From an uncultured Clostridia bacterium (lineage in GTDB: Bacteria > Bacillota > Clostridia > Saccharofermentanales > Saccharofermentanaceae): a stretch of 64,000 nt of DNA. This document shows positions 17,962 to 28,014 of this stretch, piece by piece (positions within the stretch are counted from its first letter, which is position 1; each line of letters begins with the position of its first letter). Position numbers and translations under genes: made by a program. The stretch is from NCBI GenBank assembly GCA_937876985.1, contig CALEFT010000020.1, positions 1 through 64,000 of the forward strand. Reading direction: 5' to 3'. The notes beneath the pieces were generated by a model that was not told the origin of the DNA, made no database searches, and saw only the letters and a list, made by a program, of their open reading frames with translations.

Positions 17962-20681
17962 TAACTAGTTCAATTAATACAGAAGGTAAAATTACTGATA
18001 ATACTAATGGTAATCGCTTAACATTAGACAAGATTGATGTAAGCATCTTGTCTCCAATGATGAAGCAATATGTCGAGACTAGATTGCCACTTGGCGATAC
18101 TATACTTTTTTATCGTCTTGGTGATTTTTATGAGATGTTTTTCGATGACGCAATATATGTAAGCAAAACGTTAGAGCTTACGCTAACACAAAGAGACTGC
18201 GGTTCTAACCTAAGAGCTCCTATGTGTGGCGTTCCTTATCATGCATATCTTACTTATGCTAATAGACTTCTCGCATCAGGACATAAGATTGCTATTTGTG
18301 ACCAGTTAGAAGATCCTTCTATGGCTAAGGGAATTGTTAAGAGAGGAATCACGAAGATTCTTACTCCTGGAACGCTTACTGATTCTAATGCAATCGATGA
18401 TAAGCGTAATAATTTCCTTATGAGTATTTACTGTATTGGTAGACAATATGGTGTTAGTGTAGCTGACATTACTACCGGTGAATTCGAGGGAACACAATTA
18501 ACCTTTATAGATAATGATGAGCATCTGATTAATCTTATTGGTAAATATAAGCCTTCGGAGATAATAGTTAATCCTGATTTTGAGGTTACTAAGGCTTATA
18601 AGACTATTAAGCAGGCTTTCCATATTGCTTTTACTACTAGAAATGACAGAAGCTTTTCTGTGAAAAGAATTCAAGAACATGCTAGCACTAAGTCAATTAT
18701 CGGCAAGGATTCTTTTACTAATCCAGAGCTTGTTATGTGTTCCGCTGGAGGACTACTTACATATGTAGACGAGACTCAAACGGATACAGTTTATCATCTT
18801 GATAACTTCAAGATAATTAAACTTACTGATACTATGGAACTAGACATTTCCACTAGAACGAATCTTGAATTAACTTCAACTATTAGAACAAATTCTAAGA
18901 AGGGTTCGTTACTTTGGGCTATTGATAGAACTAAGACAGCGATGGGTGGTAGACTTCTAAGGTCCTTTGTAGAAGCTCCACTAATTGATGTTAATCAAAT
19001 AAATGCGCGTCTTGATGCAGTTTCTTTGTGTTATGACAAATTTATTGCTCGTCAGGAAATCATTGAATGTCTAACTGGCCTATATGATATAGAAAGACTT
19101 GCATCTAAGGTAGCACTTGGAAATTGTAACGCTCGAGACCTGTTATCTCTTAAGAATTCACTATCTAAGCTTCCATTTATATATGATCGTGTTCAAGAAT
19201 TTGATTCAGTAGGACTATTTAAGGATATTAAGTCTATGCTCGATCCAATGCAGGATGTTTATGAGCTACTTGAAGCCTCTATTAATGAGGATGCGCCTCT
19301 GACTATAAAAGAAGGTGACATTATTAAGCGTGGCTTTAATAGCGAATGTGATGAAATTGCTGATATTGCTTCTAATGCGAAAAGCTATATTATGCAAATA
19401 GAAGCTCGAGAGAGAGAGAAGACTGGTATAAAGACTTTAAAGATTGGATACAACAAAGTATTTGGATATTATATCGAGATTAGTAAAGCTCAAACAGTTA
19501 ATGCACCAGAGACATATATTCGTAAGCAAACTCTAACGAACGGAGAGCGTTATGTTACTGAAGAACTTAAAGAACTCGAAGACAAGATTCTTTCATCTTC
19601 TTCTAGAAGAAATACATTAGAGTATGAGATTTTCTGTTCTATTAGAGAGAAGGTTTCCAAGGAACAGGATAGATTATTTGCTACTGCTAAGGCATGTGCT
19701 TTACTTGATGTAATCACTTCTCTTGCAGAGCTTGCTACAAATGAGAATTATGTAAGACCAATTATCGACGACTCTGAAGTAATTGAGATTACAGATGGTA
19801 GACATCCAGTTATCGAACAAGTGCTAAGTAAAGATGATGGCTTTGTTCCTAACGATACTTGTATTAATACAGAAGACAGATTAATGATTCTTACTGGTCC
19901 AAATATGGCTGGTAAATCTACATATATGAGACAAGTAGCACTGATTGTTCTCATGGCACAGATGGGTTCTTTTGTTCCTGCAAGCTATGCCCATATCGGA
20001 CTCGTAGATAGAATATTTACAAGAATTGGTGCTTCTGATGATATTTCTCTTGGACAGTCTACATTTATGGTAGAAATGATGGAAGTATCAAATATTCTTC
20101 GTAATAGCACAAGACGAAGCTTGCTGCTTCTTGATGAGGTTGGTAGAGGTACTTCTACATATGACGGACTTTCTATTGCATGGGCTGTAATTGAATATAT
20201 TATTAATCCAAATACTTTATATTCAAGAACAATATTTGCGACTCATTATCACGAACTTAATCAGCTTGAACGTGTAACTAAGGGAGTCTTCAATTCGCAT
20301 GTTGAAGTCAAGGAAAACGACGAAGGAGTTGTCTTCTTACATAAGATTTCTTCAGGTGGAACATCTAATAGCTACGGACTTGAAGTTGCAAGACTTGCTG
20401 GAATTCCAGTTGAGGTTCTTAATAGAGGCAAGGACATTTTGTCAGAACTAGAAAGAATAGGTGACTTCAAGGTTGATTCTAACTTAGGCTCTTTCGAAAA
20501 TATTTCTGAACAAAGACAAATAGATACGAATTTGTTTAGTGCTGAGAATATGTCATTTAAGAAAAATGATCCAATAAGAGAAATGATATCATCGATTGAT
20601 ATTACTAAGTTAACACCAATTGAAGCTATGAATATCCTATACCAGCTTGGAGAAATGGTTGATAAGGAAGGTAATAATTAG
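17958..20681 (+). CDS. mutS: DNA mismatch repair ATPase MutS
   Basis: Recognises mismatches and small loops in DNA. The protein has 907 residues, within the normal range. The N-terminal mismatch-binding domain shows FYRLGDFYEMFFDDA, with the Phe and Glu that contact the mismatch. The C-terminal ABC-type ATPase has Walker A GPNMAGKSTYMRQ, LLLDEVGRGTSTYDG and ATHYHEL. It overlaps miaB (four bases) and its stop overlaps the GTG of mutL, so the genes are coupled. Confidence 0.97.
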   Translation: MITSSINTEGKITDNTNGNRLTLDKIDVSILSPMMKQYVETRLPLGDTILFYRLGDFYEMFFDDAIYVSKTLELTLTQRDCGSNLRAPMCGVPYHAYLTYANRLLASGHKIAICDQLEDPSMAKGIVKRGITKILTPGTLTDSNAIDDKRNNFLMSIYCIGRQYGVSVADITTGEFEGTQLTFIDNDEHLINLIGKYKPSEIIVNPDFEVTKAYKTIKQAFHIAFTTRNDRSFSVKRIQEHASTKSIIGKDSFTNPELVMCSAGGLLTYVDETQTDTVYHLDNFKIIKLTDTMELDISTRTNLELTSTIRTNSKKGSLLWAIDRTKTAMGGRLLRSFVEAPLIDVNQINARLDAVSLCYDKFIARQEIIECLTGLYDIERLASKVALGNCNARDLLSLKNSLSKLPFIYDRVQEFDSVGLFKDIKSMLDPMQDVYELLEASINEDAPLTIKEGDIIKRGFNSECDEIADIASNAKSYIMQIEAREREKTGIKTLKIGYNKVFGYYIEISKAQTVNAPETYIRKQTLTNGERYVTEELKELEDKILSSSSRRNTLEYEIFCSIREKVSKEQDRLFATAKACALLDVITSLAELATNENYVRPIIDDSEVIEITDGRHPVIEQVLSKDDGFVPNDTCINTEDRLMILTGPNMAGKSTYMRQVALIVLMAQMGSFVPASYAHIGLVDRIFTRIGASDDISLGQSTFMVEMMEVSNILRNSTRRSLLLLDEVGRGTSTYDGLSIAWAVIEYIINPNTLYSRTIFATHYHELNQLERVTKGVFNSHVEVKENDEGVVFLHKISSGGTSNSYGLEVARLAGIPVEVLNRGKDILSELERIGDFKVDSNLGSFENISEQRQIDTNLFSAENMSFKKNDPIREMISSIDITKLTPIEAMNILYQLGEMVDKEGNN

Positions 20682-22642
20682 TGGCAAGGATTCATGTATT
20701 AGATACTCAAACTGCAAATACAATTAAGGCTGGAGAAGTTATTGAGCGTCCGGTCTCTATTGTTAAGGAGTTAATAGATAACAGTATTGATGCTGGCAGC
20801 ACAAGAATTACTGTTGAATTCACTAGCGGAGGAATTGAACTAATAAGAGTATCTGATAATGGTCTAGGTATGGATAGGGATGATGCAATAAATTGCTTTA
20901 CTATTCATGCTACTTCTAAGATTACGTGTACAGAGGACTTATTTAATTTAACTACAATGGGTTTCCGTGGTGAAGCACTACCATCTATAGCTGCGATCTC
21001 TCGCGTTGAACTTAAGACAAAAATGGCTTCATTTGATGTTGGTACAAAAGTAATCATTGAAGGCGGTGAGTTGATTAGCACAACTGATTGTTCTATGGAT
21101 AATGGTACAGTAGTAACAGTTAAGGATATTTTCTATAATACTCCAGCTCGATATAAGTTCCTTAAGAAGGATTCAACCGAAGGAATGTATATCTGTAATT
21201 ATGTTGAGAAGATATCTATTGTTAACCCACATATATCCTTTAAGCTTATAAAGGATGGTAAAACATATTTATCTACACCAGGTAATGGTAATTATCAAGA
21301 CGTTATTTATTCAATATATGGTAAGGAGCTTGCAACTAATTTGATTCCTGTTTCTTATGAGCATGAGGGGATAAAGGTTTCCGGCTTTACTTCAAATCCA
21401 ATGCATTCACTAAACAACAGAAGAATGCAGATTGTTTATGTAAATGACCGTATGATAAAGAGTGCAACAGTTTCTGCAGCTATTGATGAGTCATATCGTA
21501 ATGTCATGATGAAGAGCAAATATGCAGCTTGTTTCTTGATGATCTACATTAATCCTAGTCTTATAGACTGCAATGTTCATCCGCAGAAAATAGAAGTAAA
21601 GTTTAATAATGATTCTGATATATTTAGACTTGTATATCATGGAATTAAGAATGCGCTTAATGATTACAATGAGAAGAAGAATACACAAATAGAAGTAAAT
21701 AGTACTTCTATTGTTAAGAATACAGAATCCTATGATCTTCCACAGAAGAAAGCAACACAATTAGAGATTCGTCAAACTACTAAGCTTCTAGATATCTTGT
21801 CTGGAACTGATATGACATTAGAGAACTTTGCACCAAGTAATGTTTCTACTAGTATATCTACGTCTAGTGACAAAGCTTATTCGAATAGTGAAAATAGTAC
21901 AATTAATAATGGTAGTTTTGACATTAATCCTGACGATCCATTTGATTATCTGGAAAATAATAACAATCAACAAATGTCAATTACTACTAATGAAGAACCA
22001 TCATTAGTTATTGGAAGCAAAGAAGATGGTGATTTTAAGCCAACTTCTGAAATCGATGAATTATGTAAATCCAAGATAATAGGTTTTATTTTTGCTACTT
22101 ATATTCTTTTGCAGTCTGAAGAAAACTTCTTTATTGTTGACCAACATGCAGCTCATGAGAGAATTCTCTATGAGGAATTTCTTGCAAAAGCTAGAAATAA
22201 ACAATTAGACAATATATCTGAGCCATTATTGATTCCTAGAATTATCAAGCTCTCATCTTCAGATTATTCTTTGATTGAAGATAATATTGATATGCTGTCT
22301 TCTTATGGTGTTGACATATCACTAATGGGTCAAAGAGAAATTGCAATACGAGCATTACCATATGGCAGCAAGTCATCTGATCCAGTATCATATGTTGAGA
22401 CTATTATTAATGACCTACGCAAAGAACTTCCTACTGGCGATGACAAGTGGTATCACTCAATAGCTACTGCTGCTTGTAAGGCCGCAATTAAAGGTCACGA
22501 TGTCATAACTAAGGAAGAGGTTATGAAGCTACTTTCTGATCTATCAAAACTAGAAGATCCTTATCATTGTCCTCATGGCAGACCAACTTTTATAAAATAC
22601 TCTAGACAAGATATAGAAAAGGAGTTTAAGAGAATCGTATAA
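20681..22642 (+). CDS. mutL: DNA mismatch repair protein MutL
   Basis: GHKL ATPase that links MutS to downstream repair. It has 653 residues starting at GTG 20681, with AAGGAAGG upstream. The ATPase domain has ERPVSIVKELIDNSIDAG, DNGLGM, HATSKI and GFRGEALPSIA. A disordered Ser/Asn-rich linker spans about residues 360-460. The C-terminal domain begins near SKIIGFIFATYILLQ and contains the DQHAAHERILYEEF metal-binding motif of endonuclease-type MutL, plus CPHGRP near the end. This suggests nicking activity, as expected where MutH is absent. It overlaps miaA by one base. Confidence 0.97.
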   Translation: MARIHVLDTQTANTIKAGEVIERPVSIVKELIDNSIDAGSTRITVEFTSGGIELIRVSDNGLGMDRDDAINCFTIHATSKITCTEDLFNLTTMGFRGEALPSIAAISRVELKTKMASFDVGTKVIIEGGELISTTDCSMDNGTVVTVKDIFYNTPARYKFLKKDSTEGMYICNYVEKISIVNPHISFKLIKDGKTYLSTPGNGNYQDVIYSIYGKELATNLIPVSYEHEGIKVSGFTSNPMHSLNNRRMQIVYVNDRMIKSATVSAAIDESYRNVMMKSKYAACFLMIYINPSLIDCNVHPQKIEVKFNNDSDIFRLVYHGIKNALNDYNEKKNTQIEVNSTSIVKNTESYDLPQKKATQLEIRQTTKLLDILSGTDMTLENFAPSNVSTSISTSSDKAYSNSENSTINNGSFDINPDDPFDYLENNNNQQMSITTNEEPSLVIGSKEDGDFKPTSEIDELCKSKIIGFIFATYILLQSEENFFIVDQHAAHERILYEEFLAKARNKQLDNISEPLLIPRIIKLSSSDYSLIEDNIDMLSSYGVDISLMGQREIAIRALPYGSKSSDPVSYVETIINDLRKELPTGDDKWYHSIATAACKAAIKGHDVITKEEVMKLLSDLSKLEDPYHCPHGRPTFIKYSRQDIEKEFKRIV

Positions 22643-23640
22643 TGCTAAACCTTCGCGAAAAGTATGGTGTAAATTTTGAATACATTCCGATTATTACTGG
22701 TCCAACAGCAAGTGGAAAAAGTAGTCTAGCAATGAAATTATGTCAAGAGATTAATGGTGAATTAGTCTCATGCGATTCTATGCAAATATATAAATACCTT
22801 AACATTGGCACAGCAAAGCCAACTATTGAAGATCAAAAGCTAGTTAAGCATCACATGATAGATATTATCGAACCAAATGAATCTTACAGCGTAAACGATT
22901 ATGTATTAAAGTGCCATGAAGTAATCGATTCTATTTTATCTAGAGGCAAAATGCCTGTACTATGCGGAGGAACAGGACAATATATTCAAGCACTATATGA
23001 AGGCATAAACTATATAAAGGACCCAGTTGACCAAGAAATAATAGATAAATTGTATTCTGAATTTGAAGAAAAAGGTATAGAAGAAATCTATCAGAAATTG
23101 TCTCAAGTTGATCCAATTGCCGCATCAAAGATTCATCCTAACAATACTAGAAGAGTTATTCGTGCATATGCAGTGTTTCTTGCAACTAATAAGACTTTTA
23201 CGAATTGGAATAATGAATCCAAAACACAAGGACCAGTATATCCATTCAAAGTATTTATTATTAATCATGATAGAAGTGTATTGTATGACAGAATTAATAA
23301 ACGTGTAGATATCATGGTAAAGGATGGTCTTCTTGAGGAAGCAAGAGAATTATACGACGCTAAACTCTTAGTGAATTCTACTGCGAGACAAGCAATCGGT
23401 TATAAGGAAATTTATGAACACTTCGACACATTTGTCTCACTTGAAAAAGCAATTGATAACATAAAACTTCGTTCAAGACATTATGCTAAGAGACAATTAA
23501 CGTGGTTTAGAACATTTCCTGAGCTAAACTTAGTTCATCCGATAATATGTGGAAAAGACTATGTTACAGGGACTTTCGAATATTCTGTAGACCAAAAAAT
23601 GATTGAAAGTATTGAAGAATTAATAGAGTTGCTTAGATAA
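22642..23640 (+). CDS. miaA: tRNA dimethylallyltransferase
   Basis: Transfers the dimethylallyl group to A37 of tRNAs, giving the i6A that MiaB then modifies. It has 332 residues with P-loop GPTASGKSSLAM, the substrate-contact segment SCDSMQIYKYLNIGTAKP, GGTGQYIQALYEG, and QAIGYKE and RQLTWFR near the C terminus. It ends the miaB-mutS-mutL-miaA operon. The stop codon lies inside the first terminator arm. Confidence 0.96.
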   Translation: MLNLREKYGVNFEYIPIITGPTASGKSSLAMKLCQEINGELVSCDSMQIYKYLNIGTAKPTIEDQKLVKHHMIDIIEPNESYSVNDYVLKCHEVIDSILSRGKMPVLCGGTGQYIQALYEGINYIKDPVDQEIIDKLYSEFEEKGIEEIYQKLSQVDPIAASKIHPNNTRRVIRAYAVFLATNKTFTNWNNESKTQGPVYPFKVFIINHDRSVLYDRINKRVDIMVKDGLLEEARELYDAKLLVNSTARQAIGYKEIYEHFDTFVSLEKAIDNIKLRSRHYAKRQLTWFRTFPELNLVHPIICGKDYVTGTFEYSVDQKMIESIEELIELLR

Positions 23641-23666
23641 AAATCTAGGCAACTCTAATTTTTTTT
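23625..23666 (+). terminator. Terminator of the miaB-mutS-mutL-miaA operon
   Basis: AGAGTTGCTTAGA (23625-23637) pairs with TCTAGGCAACTCT (23644-23656) and is followed by a run of eight T. It overlaps the end of miaA. Confidence 0.9.
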
Positions 23667-23805
23667 CACATATGAGACTAATGTAAATATTAATTTAAAT
23701 ATGTCTAATGATACTTTCATTACAGAATAAATCTGTTATTATTGCAATTACCAAAAGAATTTACTGAATCTGGAGGTGATTCCAATGATATATGAGTTAA
23801 TACAA

Positions 23806-24489
23806 TTAATTAATTGAATAGCGATGTAAACCAATTACCTTGCCAAGAATTTTACAATCTGAAGTGTTAAATGGAATTGGTGAATAAGATTCATTCTCAG
23901 GAAATAAATATGGAATGTCATTCTTATACCCAAATCGCTTGACAGTAGCTTCGTTATCAATAAGACCAACGATTATATCACCATTATCACAACTGTTCTG
24001 TTTACGAACAATAATTACATCTCCGTCTAGGATGTGAGCGTTGATCATACTGTTACCTGTTACTCTAAGCATAAAACATTCATTGTTACCAACTAAAGAT
24101 GTAGGAACATAATAAGATTCTGTATTATCTTCGAAGGCATATATTGGTAAACCAGCAGTGATCTTACCTAGACAAGGTAATTTTGTCATATTGCTATTTG
24201 TGTTATCAATTGGAGTAACTACTGTATCGCTGTCAGTAGATTCTTCATATGATGAACTTCTATCATCATTATTTATAAGTATTGCTCGACGTAGCCCTGG
24301 GCGATATTTAATCTTATTCTGTTCATCAAGCTGCTTCAAATAGTAGTGAACAGAAGAAGTTGATTTCAAACCTGTACCATTACAAATATCTCGAACAGAT
24401 GGAGAAAGACCATTTGTTCTAATATAATCTACGAGAAAATTGTAAACTTTATCAATGGATCTAATCTTATTGCTTGTACTATCAGCCAT
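23806..24489 (-). CDS. lexA: LexA repressor of the SOS response
   Basis: DNA-damage-controlled transcription repressor that cleaves itself when RecA is activated. From ATG 24489 (GGAGG upstream) it has 227 residues. The N-terminal winged helix is at residues 10-70 (GLSPSVRDICNGTGLKSTSS recognition region). The cleavage pair is Ala112-Gly113, the catalytic pair Ser147 (GNSM) and Lys184 (TVKRF). The linker is longer and more Ser/Thr/Asp-rich than in E. coli. A frame extending to 24522 exists but has no ribosome site. The gene is autoregulated: a LexA box sits between the -35 and -10 of its promoter. Confidence 0.96.
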   Translation of the reverse strand: MADSTSNKIRSIDKVYNFLVDYIRTNGLSPSVRDICNGTGLKSTSSVHYYLKQLDEQNKIKYRPGLRRAILINNDDRSSSYEESTDSDTVVTPIDNTNSNMTKLPCLGKITAGLPIYAFEDNTESYYVPTSLVGNNECFMLRVTGNSMINAHILDGDVIIVRKQNSCDNGDIIVGLIDNEATVKRFGYKNDIPYLFPENESYSPIPFNTSDCKILGKVIGLHRYSIN

Positions 24490-24500
24490 AGGATACCTCC

Positions 24501-24550
24501 GAACATATTTTCTTATTTCCAATATTAGAACATTTGTTCACATCTGTCAA
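24501..24550 (-). promoter_or_regulatory. lexA promoter with LexA operator in the spacer
   Basis: Read on the minus strand, TTGACA (24550-24545), a 17-base spacer and TAATAT (24527-24522) form a near-consensus promoter. The spacer contains GAACAAATGTTC (24539-24528), matching the GAAC-N4-GTTC core of the Gram-positive LexA box, so bound LexA would block polymerase. A weaker half-matching site, GAACATATTTTC on the plus strand (24501-24512), lies downstream of the start point. Confidence 0.92.
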
Positions 24551-24609
24551 CCGGATTATAAATTTTAAAACTGTTATGTAATTATAATGTAATTTATTTG
24601 GAGGCTACT

Positions 24610-25218
24610 ATGGAAAATAATTCTAATATTTCTATTTCATTAGAGAACTTATATTCATGTCTTAAAAGTCCGAATCATGATGTATTGTCATCAATTCTAA
24701 GCTTTGGATCTATTACATCAGACCTAGAAGATGCTTTGAAAAAAATGTACACAATGGATAAAGCATACGTCAAAGTTTCTAAGCTAGACAATGATGTAAA
24801 AGGCTCCTTTAAGTATGATGAAATCTACGATAATTATGTTGAAGGATATGAGCAGTATAAGAAAGAATTCTTCGCTAGACTTAAGCTTGCCTTTGAGTCA
24901 AATCAGAAGGCTTCATATCTTTTCTACCTTATTGTTACACTTCCATCACCTCAGCGAGAGATTATTTATCGTAAATACATTAACCTTGAAGATAACAAAA
25001 CTATCATCGATAGGATGTTCCTTACAAGATCAACTTTTTATAGAGCTTTGGCTTCTGCGAAAAAGGTTCTATCAGTACAAATGATTGCAAAATTTGGTGA
25101 TGATTATATTCAAGATTTTGAAGATACTATTCCTCGTGAAGTATTGCTCGATTTAGCAAAAATTAAAAGAAATACAAAAGGGAAGAGAGGACGCAAGAAA
25201 CCGACTCTTAACGATTAA
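24610..25218 (+). CDS. Putative sigma-region-4-like / phage-type transcription regulator
   Basis: A 202-residue protein divergent from lexA. The N-terminal half is helical and acidic without a known motif. Near residues 113-160 a segment resembles sigma-70 region 4 or RinA/ArpU-type helix-turn-helix proteins (LPSPQREIIYRKYINLEDNK, then RSTFYRALASAKKVL). The tail is basic (KRNTKGKRGRKKP). I chose ATG 24610 because TTGGAGG ends five bases before it. A TATAAT at 24583-24588 may be its -10. The lexA operator lies about 44 bases upstream of that -10, so shared SOS control is possible but not shown. Function is unknown. Confidence 0.75.
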   Translation: MENNSNISISLENLYSCLKSPNHDVLSSILSFGSITSDLEDALKKMYTMDKAYVKVSKLDNDVKGSFKYDEIYDNYVEGYEQYKKEFFARLKLAFESNQKASYLFYLIVTLPSPQREIIYRKYINLEDNKTIIDRMFLTRSTFYRALASAKKVLSVQMIAKFGDDYIQDFEDTIPREVLLDLAKIKRNTKGKRGRKKPTLND

Positions 25219-25341
25219 GTATTTTAGACTTTTCGAGAAGGAAAAGAGCAAATTTGCGTAATTTTTAGTAATCTTTTCACATTGAAATTTGTTTTCCGTT
25301 AGATAAAATATCAATGCTAGAAAAAATATGTGAGGTTTACT

Positions 25342-27864
25342 ATGAAGATTAGTTTCTCGACACTTGCTTGCCCAGATTTGACATGGCAAGAGATTTATTC
25401 TATGGCTAAGGATTTTGGCTTTGATGGTATTGAGATGCGTGGACTTGGAAATGACATTATTTCTTACAAGGCGCTTCCTTTTACAGATGCACAAATTGAG
25501 AAGACTTGTGCTAAGCTACAAAGCCTAGGACTTGAGATTCCATGTCTATCTTCAGGTGCAATTCTTTCTGATAGAGAGAATCACGAGGATGCTATAAAAG
25601 AAATTACACAATATGCTCAGCTAGCTAGAAAGCTCAATACATCTTATATTAGAATTCTTGGAGACAAGGAGCCTGCACCAATGGGTGAAGTGGATGATGA
25701 TATTGTTTACGAGGCTCTCGTTAAGCTTGTTCCAATAGCAGAAGAATATAATGTTACTCTTCTTGTTGAGACAAATGGTGTATACGCAGATACTTTAAGA
25801 CTTAAGAATTTGCTAGAGAAAGTAAACAATCGTAAGATTGCTGCTTTGTGGGATATGCATCATCCATATAGATATTATAATGAATCACCTGAAACTACAA
25901 TTGCTAATTTGGGTGAGCTCATTAAGTATACTCATGTTAAGGATTCCGTTATGGAAGGTGATAAGGTTTCCTATAAGCTAATGGGTGACGGTGATATGCC
26001 ACTTGAGCAAATGTTTGATGCTCTTGATTCTATTAATTATAACGGTTATGTTTCATTCGAGTGGGTATATAGATGGTCACATGAGCTTTGTGATGCTAAT
26101 ATTGCTGTTCCACAGTATGCTCAGTATATGGAGCCATACAAGACAAGACATAAGCATTCCTTACAGCGTAATAATAAGGATACAGGTTACTATGTATGGC
26201 CAAAGGAGACACTTATTGATTATACTTTCCCAGATGTTCTTGACAGAATCTGCGAAGAGTTCCCAAATCAATATGCTTTCCGATATACAGAGTTAGATTA
26301 TACAAGAACATATCCTGAATTTAGAGATGATGTTGATACTTTTGCACGTGCTCTTTTGGCAATGGGCGTAAAGAAGGGCGATCATGTTGCAATTTGGGCT
26401 ACAAATGTACCACAATGGTATATTACATTCTGGGCTACAACTAAGATTGGAGCCGTTCTTGTTACAGTAAATACAGCATATAAGATTCACGAAGCAGAGT
26501 ATTTGCTCAGACAGTCTGATACACATACTCTAGTTATGATTGATGGCTACAAGGATTCAGACTACATTTCTATCATTAACGAGATTTGTCCAGAACTTAA
26601 GAGTTCTGTTCCAGGACTTCTTAATTCAAAAAGACTTCCATTCTTGAAAAATGTTATTTCTTGTGGTTCTTCTATTCCTGGTACATATTCTTGGGATGAA
26701 GCAATGAAGCTTTCTTCTAAGGTTCCGTATACAGAGGTAGAGAAGGTAAGAAGAACTATTGATAAGCACGATGTATGTAATATGCAGTACACATCTGGTA
26801 CTACTGGATTCCCTAAGGGTGTTATGCTTACACACTATAATGTTGTAAATAATGGTAAGGCAATTGGTGACTGTATGGATCTTTCTACAGCAGATAGAAT
26901 GATGATTCAAGTTCCAATGTTCCACTGCTTTGGAATGGTTCTTGCGATGACTGCATCTATGACTCATGGAACAACAATGTCTCCTATAACTGCTTTCTCT
27001 CCTCGAAAAGGATTAGACTGCATTAACAAAGAGAAGATTACTGCATTCCACGGTGTTCCTACAATGTTTATTGCAATGCTTAATCATGAGAACTTTGATA
27101 AGACAGATTTCTCATATATGAGAACTGGTATCATGGCTGGCTCTCCTTGTCCGATTAAGACAATGGAAGATGTTATTAACAAGATGAATATGTCTGAGAT
27201 TTGTATCACATATGGTCAGACAGAAGCATCTCCAGCAACAACAATGTCAAAGACAACGGATTCAATTGAGCATCGAGTAAATACAGTTGGACAAGCTATT
27301 TTCGGAGTAGAGTGTAAGATTGTTGACCCTGAAACTAACGAAGAGCTACCAGACAATGTAGACGGAGAGTTTGTAGCTCGTGGTTATAACATTATGAAGG
27401 GTTATTACAAGATGCCAGAGGCTACAGCTGCAGCTATTGATGAGAATGGTTGGCTTCACACTGGAGACTTAGCAAGAAGAACACCAGACGGATATTATAA
27501 GATTACTGGTCGAATTAAGGATATGATCATTCGTGGCGGAGAGAATATCTATCCAAAGGAGATCGAGGACTTCTTGTATACTCATCCAAAGGTTAGAGAC
27601 GTACAAGTTATCGGTGTTCCTGATAAGCAATATGGAGAAGAAATTCTTGCAGAAATTATTCTTAATGAGGGAGAAGAATCCTCAGAAGAAGAGATTAAGG
27701 AATATGTTCTTTCACATATGGCTAAGCATAAGGTTCCAAGATATGTTGACTTTGTAGACTCATTCCCAATGAATGCTGCAGGTAAGATTCTTAAGTATAA
27801 AATGAGAGAAGCTGCTGTAGTTAGACATAATCTTCAGAATGAAAGTAAGATTGTAACAGCTTAA
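25342..27864 (+). CDS. Fusion of sugar-isomerase-like TIM barrel and AMP-dependent acyl-CoA synthetase
   Basis: One 840-residue frame carries two enzymes. Residues 1 to about 270 resemble the AP-endonuclease-2/xylose-isomerase-like superfamily of sugar phosphate isomerases and epimerases: metal-ligand positions can be seen in LLVETNG, LWDMHHPY, YTHVKD and YVSFEW. Residues from about 285 to the end form a complete acyl-activating enzyme of the long-chain acyl-CoA ligase type: YTSGTTGFPKG (near 483), YGQTEASP, GWLHTGD and a C-terminal lysine in NAAGKILKYKMRE. There is no stop or ribosome site between them. ATG 25342 follows GTGAGG. Each family alone is common. The joint role is unknown; the barrel may make or unmask an acid that the ligase activates. 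Confidence 0.88.
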   Translation: MKISFSTLACPDLTWQEIYSMAKDFGFDGIEMRGLGNDIISYKALPFTDAQIEKTCAKLQSLGLEIPCLSSGAILSDRENHEDAIKEITQYAQLARKLNTSYIRILGDKEPAPMGEVDDDIVYEALVKLVPIAEEYNVTLLVETNGVYADTLRLKNLLEKVNNRKIAALWDMHHPYRYYNESPETTIANLGELIKYTHVKDSVMEGDKVSYKLMGDGDMPLEQMFDALDSINYNGYVSFEWVYRWSHELCDANIAVPQYAQYMEPYKTRHKHSLQRNNKDTGYYVWPKETLIDYTFPDVLDRICEEFPNQYAFRYTELDYTRTYPEFRDDVDTFARALLAMGVKKGDHVAIWATNVPQWYITFWATTKIGAVLVTVNTAYKIHEAEYLLRQSDTHTLVMIDGYKDSDYISIINEICPELKSSVPGLLNSKRLPFLKNVISCGSSIPGTYSWDEAMKLSSKVPYTEVEKVRRTIDKHDVCNMQYTSGTTGFPKGVMLTHYNVVNNGKAIGDCMDLSTADRMMIQVPMFHCFGMVLAMTASMTHGTTMSPITAFSPRKGLDCINKEKITAFHGVPTMFIAMLNHENFDKTDFSYMRTGIMAGSPCPIKTMEDVINKMNMSEICITYGQTEASPATTMSKTTDSIEHRVNTVGQAIFGVECKIVDPETNEELPDNVDGEFVARGYNIMKGYYKMPEATAAAIDENGWLHTGDLARRTPDGYYKITGRIKDMIIRGGENIYPKEIEDFLYTHPKVRDVQVIGVPDKQYGEEILAEIILNEGEESSEEEIKEYVLSHMAKHKVPRYVDFVDSFPMNAAGKILKYKMREAAVVRHNLQNESKIVTA

Positions 27865-27942
27865 TTTTCATATGAAAATAAAAATGAGACTATTTGATAT
27901 TGAAAAAGACTATCTAAGATAGTATATTCAAACTACAAAATT

Positions 27943-27981
27943 AAAGCACTTACAGTTTTTCGCTGTAGGTGCTTTTGTTTT
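27943..27981 (+). terminator. Terminator after the fusion gene
   Basis: AAAGCACTTACAG (27943-27955) pairs with CTGTAGGTGCTTT (27963-27975), followed by TGTTTT. A smaller hairpin (ACTATCTAAGATAGT) lies at about 27909-27923. Confidence 0.85.
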
Positions 27982-28014
27982 GCAAAATTTTATCTTATAG
28001 AAAGGAGAATACAT

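Noticed and set aside
27864..27879. Palindrome ATTTTCATATGAAAAT as an operator
   Set aside because: It is a short AT-rich palindrome overlapping the end of the fusion gene; such sequences are expected by chance in this composition.
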